From contig NZ_LBGV01000001.1 in NCBI RefSeq assembly GCF_001274635.1, forward strand, positions 3,472,001 through 3,536,000: a DNA stretch of 64,000 nucleotides, given 5' to 3'. Positions 63,078 through 64,000 of the stretch are shown piece by piece. A model generated the notes under the pieces. That model was given only the letters and a program-made list of their open reading frames with translations. It did not search any database and was not told the DNA's origin. Position 1 is the first letter of the stretch. Every line of letters begins with the position of its first letter. The translations under genes and the position numbers were made by a program. This DNA comes from Persicobacter sp. CCB-QB2 (lineage in GTDB: Bacteria > Bacteroidota > Bacteroidia > Cytophagales > Cyclobacteriaceae).

Positions 63078-64000
63078 ATGCGTAAAGGTATCGGACTGCA
63101 TAAGGTAATTTCTTTCCTCCAAAGTTTTAGAGAGGAAAAGGGGATCACACCATCTAATGGGAAGTACTTCTTACTGCCCAAGCTGGTGATTGCGACTAAC
63201 CTTATGGTGATTATGCAATTATTCATCGACATCTTCTGGGGTGGGGAATCCTTTATCGTATATCATCTGGCTTTTTTGGTGCTGTTGTCAATCCCTTTCT
63301 ATTTTTATCAGCGGAAGGAAGATGATCTGGCCCATGATATACTTTTCCTCATTCAAAATACCTATATCTTTTTGGGCTGTCAGTTAATGTCCAAGTCCAC
63401 CGGCTTGGTCTATTTCTTTTTTCCTATAGTGGTGATGGTTTGCCTTACGCCCCGGGAAGAAAATGTATTGCCCTTTGTGGTAAAGCTATTGATCCCGATT
63501 ATTTCATTGCTCTATTGTTCCTATACTTCCAGTATGCTTTCGGTCTTCAGTGCCATGGAGCATAGTGGTATTGAGTTAACGGCACTTTGGATAAACCAGT
63601 GTCTGGCTATGTTAGTAACGGCGATGTTGGTTTACATCAAAGTGGATCAGGATAGGGAACGAACAGAGGAGCTGGAGGCCATGCTGGAAAAGAAAGTGGA
63701 GGCGGAGGAAAACCTCATTGAGCAGAAAGAGGAGTTGAGTCAGGTGAACACTAATTTGAATGAGCTGGTTTACCATATGTCTCATAGTTTAAGAGGGCCG
63801 ATTGCTTCTTTGACAGGTCTGCTTCAATTAGCAAAATATGAAGAGGAACTTAAGGCAATCAAGAAATACCATCATGAGTCTGAGATATTGGTTCAACGGG
63901 TGGATAATTTCATTAAAGAAGTGAACGCCTACCATATGGCGCAAAAAATCAGTAATAGTCGTGTGGGCTATATCTCTTTCCAGCAATTAATCCGGGAGGT
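63078..64000 (+). CDS. Membrane sensor histidine kinase, N-terminal part (3' end outside window)
   Basis: ATG at 63078 opens a frame that runs past the window end. About 307 residues are visible. Four to six membrane helices come first (LPKLVIATNLMVIMQLFIDI, YHLAFLVLLSIPFYFYQ, VYFFFPIVVMVCL, then two more), with no extracytoplasmic domain of size. A coiled coil of about 40 residues (ELEAMLEKKVEAEENLIEQK) leads to a HisKA dimer domain. The phosphoacceptor is the His in VYHMSHSLRGPIASLTGLLQ. The ATPase domain is beyond the edge. The signal is unknown. Confidence 0.88.
   Translation, partial: MRKGIGLHKVISFLQSFREEKGITPSNGKYFLLPKLVIATNLMVIMQLFIDIFWGGESFIVYHLAFLVLLSIPFYFYQRKEDDLAHDILFLIQNTYIFLGCQLMSKSTGLVYFFFPIVVMVCLTPREENVLPFVVKLLIPIISLLYCSYTSSMLSVFSAMEHSGIELTALWINQCLAMLVTAMLVYIKVDQDRERTEELEAMLEKKVEAEENLIEQKEELSQVNTNLNELVYHMSHSLRGPIASLTGLLQLAKYEEELKAIKKYHHESEILVQRVDNFIKEVNAYHMAQKISNSRVGYISFQQLIRE

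Overview
The window is a contiguous piece of a Bacteroidota (Bacteroidetes) chromosome, most likely from the order Cytophagales; I cannot name the genus. Supporting signs are a DUF4270 lipoprotein downstream of a short GT5-type glycogen synthase and divergent from panC/panD, a Rho factor with a long charged N-terminal extension, DUF6150 and DUF2490 secreted proteins, a CcoI-like copper ATPase with CcoS, MetY under a SAM-I riboswitch, TAnnTTTG-type -7 promoter elements and moderate G+C. No rRNA, tRNA, CRISPR array or prophage was seen. Most genes are housekeeping.

Layout. 0-3.4 kb: TIGR01777 epimerase end, LOG-family protein, lytic transglycosylase, then an intact IS982-family element (2316-3335). 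3.4-6.3 kb: methionine pair metY-metX under a SAM-I riboswitch, with metX frameshifted. 6.4-13.3 kb: EEP-family membrane hydrolase, a small frameshifted Cys-rich membrane protein, glmM, cysteine desulfurase, hemH, psd. 13.4-22.3 kb: glutamate dehydrogenase, cdsA, DUF2007, ferritin-like protein, dusB, EamA transporter, a frameshifted small protein, ClC channel, nitronate monooxygenase. 22.4-33.2 kb: OmpA-like protein, M23 peptidase, prmA, GrpB, DUF6150, tpiA, two secreted unknowns, an NAD(P)-binding DUF2867 protein and a receiver-like protein. 33.4-41.5 kb: copper P-type ATPase, SHOCT paralogues, ccoS, mdh, MtfA-like peptidase, trxA. 41.9-54.5 kb: ECF sigma/anti-sigma/outer-membrane operon, LysR-YeiH, serS, rho, gshF, MATE pump, ArsR regulator. 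54.6-64 kb: DUF2490, hydrolase, rfaE2, flippase-like protein, panD, panC, GT5, DUF4270 and a truncated histidine kinase.

The most unusual content is between genes. Nine copies of a roughly 200-245 bp dispersed element (called R1 here) occupy gene 3' ends across the window, about one per 7 kb. They share a conserved core, imperfect terminal inverted repeats in two matched subtypes, TA at both outer ends in seven copies, and a conserved internal palindrome. This looks like a mobile MITE-type family or a structured intergenic element. One copy is split by the IS982 insertion, three provide the stop codon of the adjoining gene, and one has been expanded by a block holding a large imperfect inverted repeat. 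A second family (R2, three copies) has conserved outer arms around a variable self-complementary stem. A third pattern is a set of six GTGRAAC heptamer pairs spaced 10-11 bp apart, at 30.3-31.1 kb.

Two further points matter to anyone using this sequence. Three genes (metX, the Cys-rich membrane protein and the protein at 18.8 kb) are each broken by what looks like loss of one G in a short G run, which suggests homopolymer under-calling as much as real mutation. The arsR-MATE-gshF cluster carries the same ATCGT-N6-ACGAT dyad in front of both arsR and the MATE gene, pointing to one ArsR-controlled unit joining efflux and glutathione synthesis.
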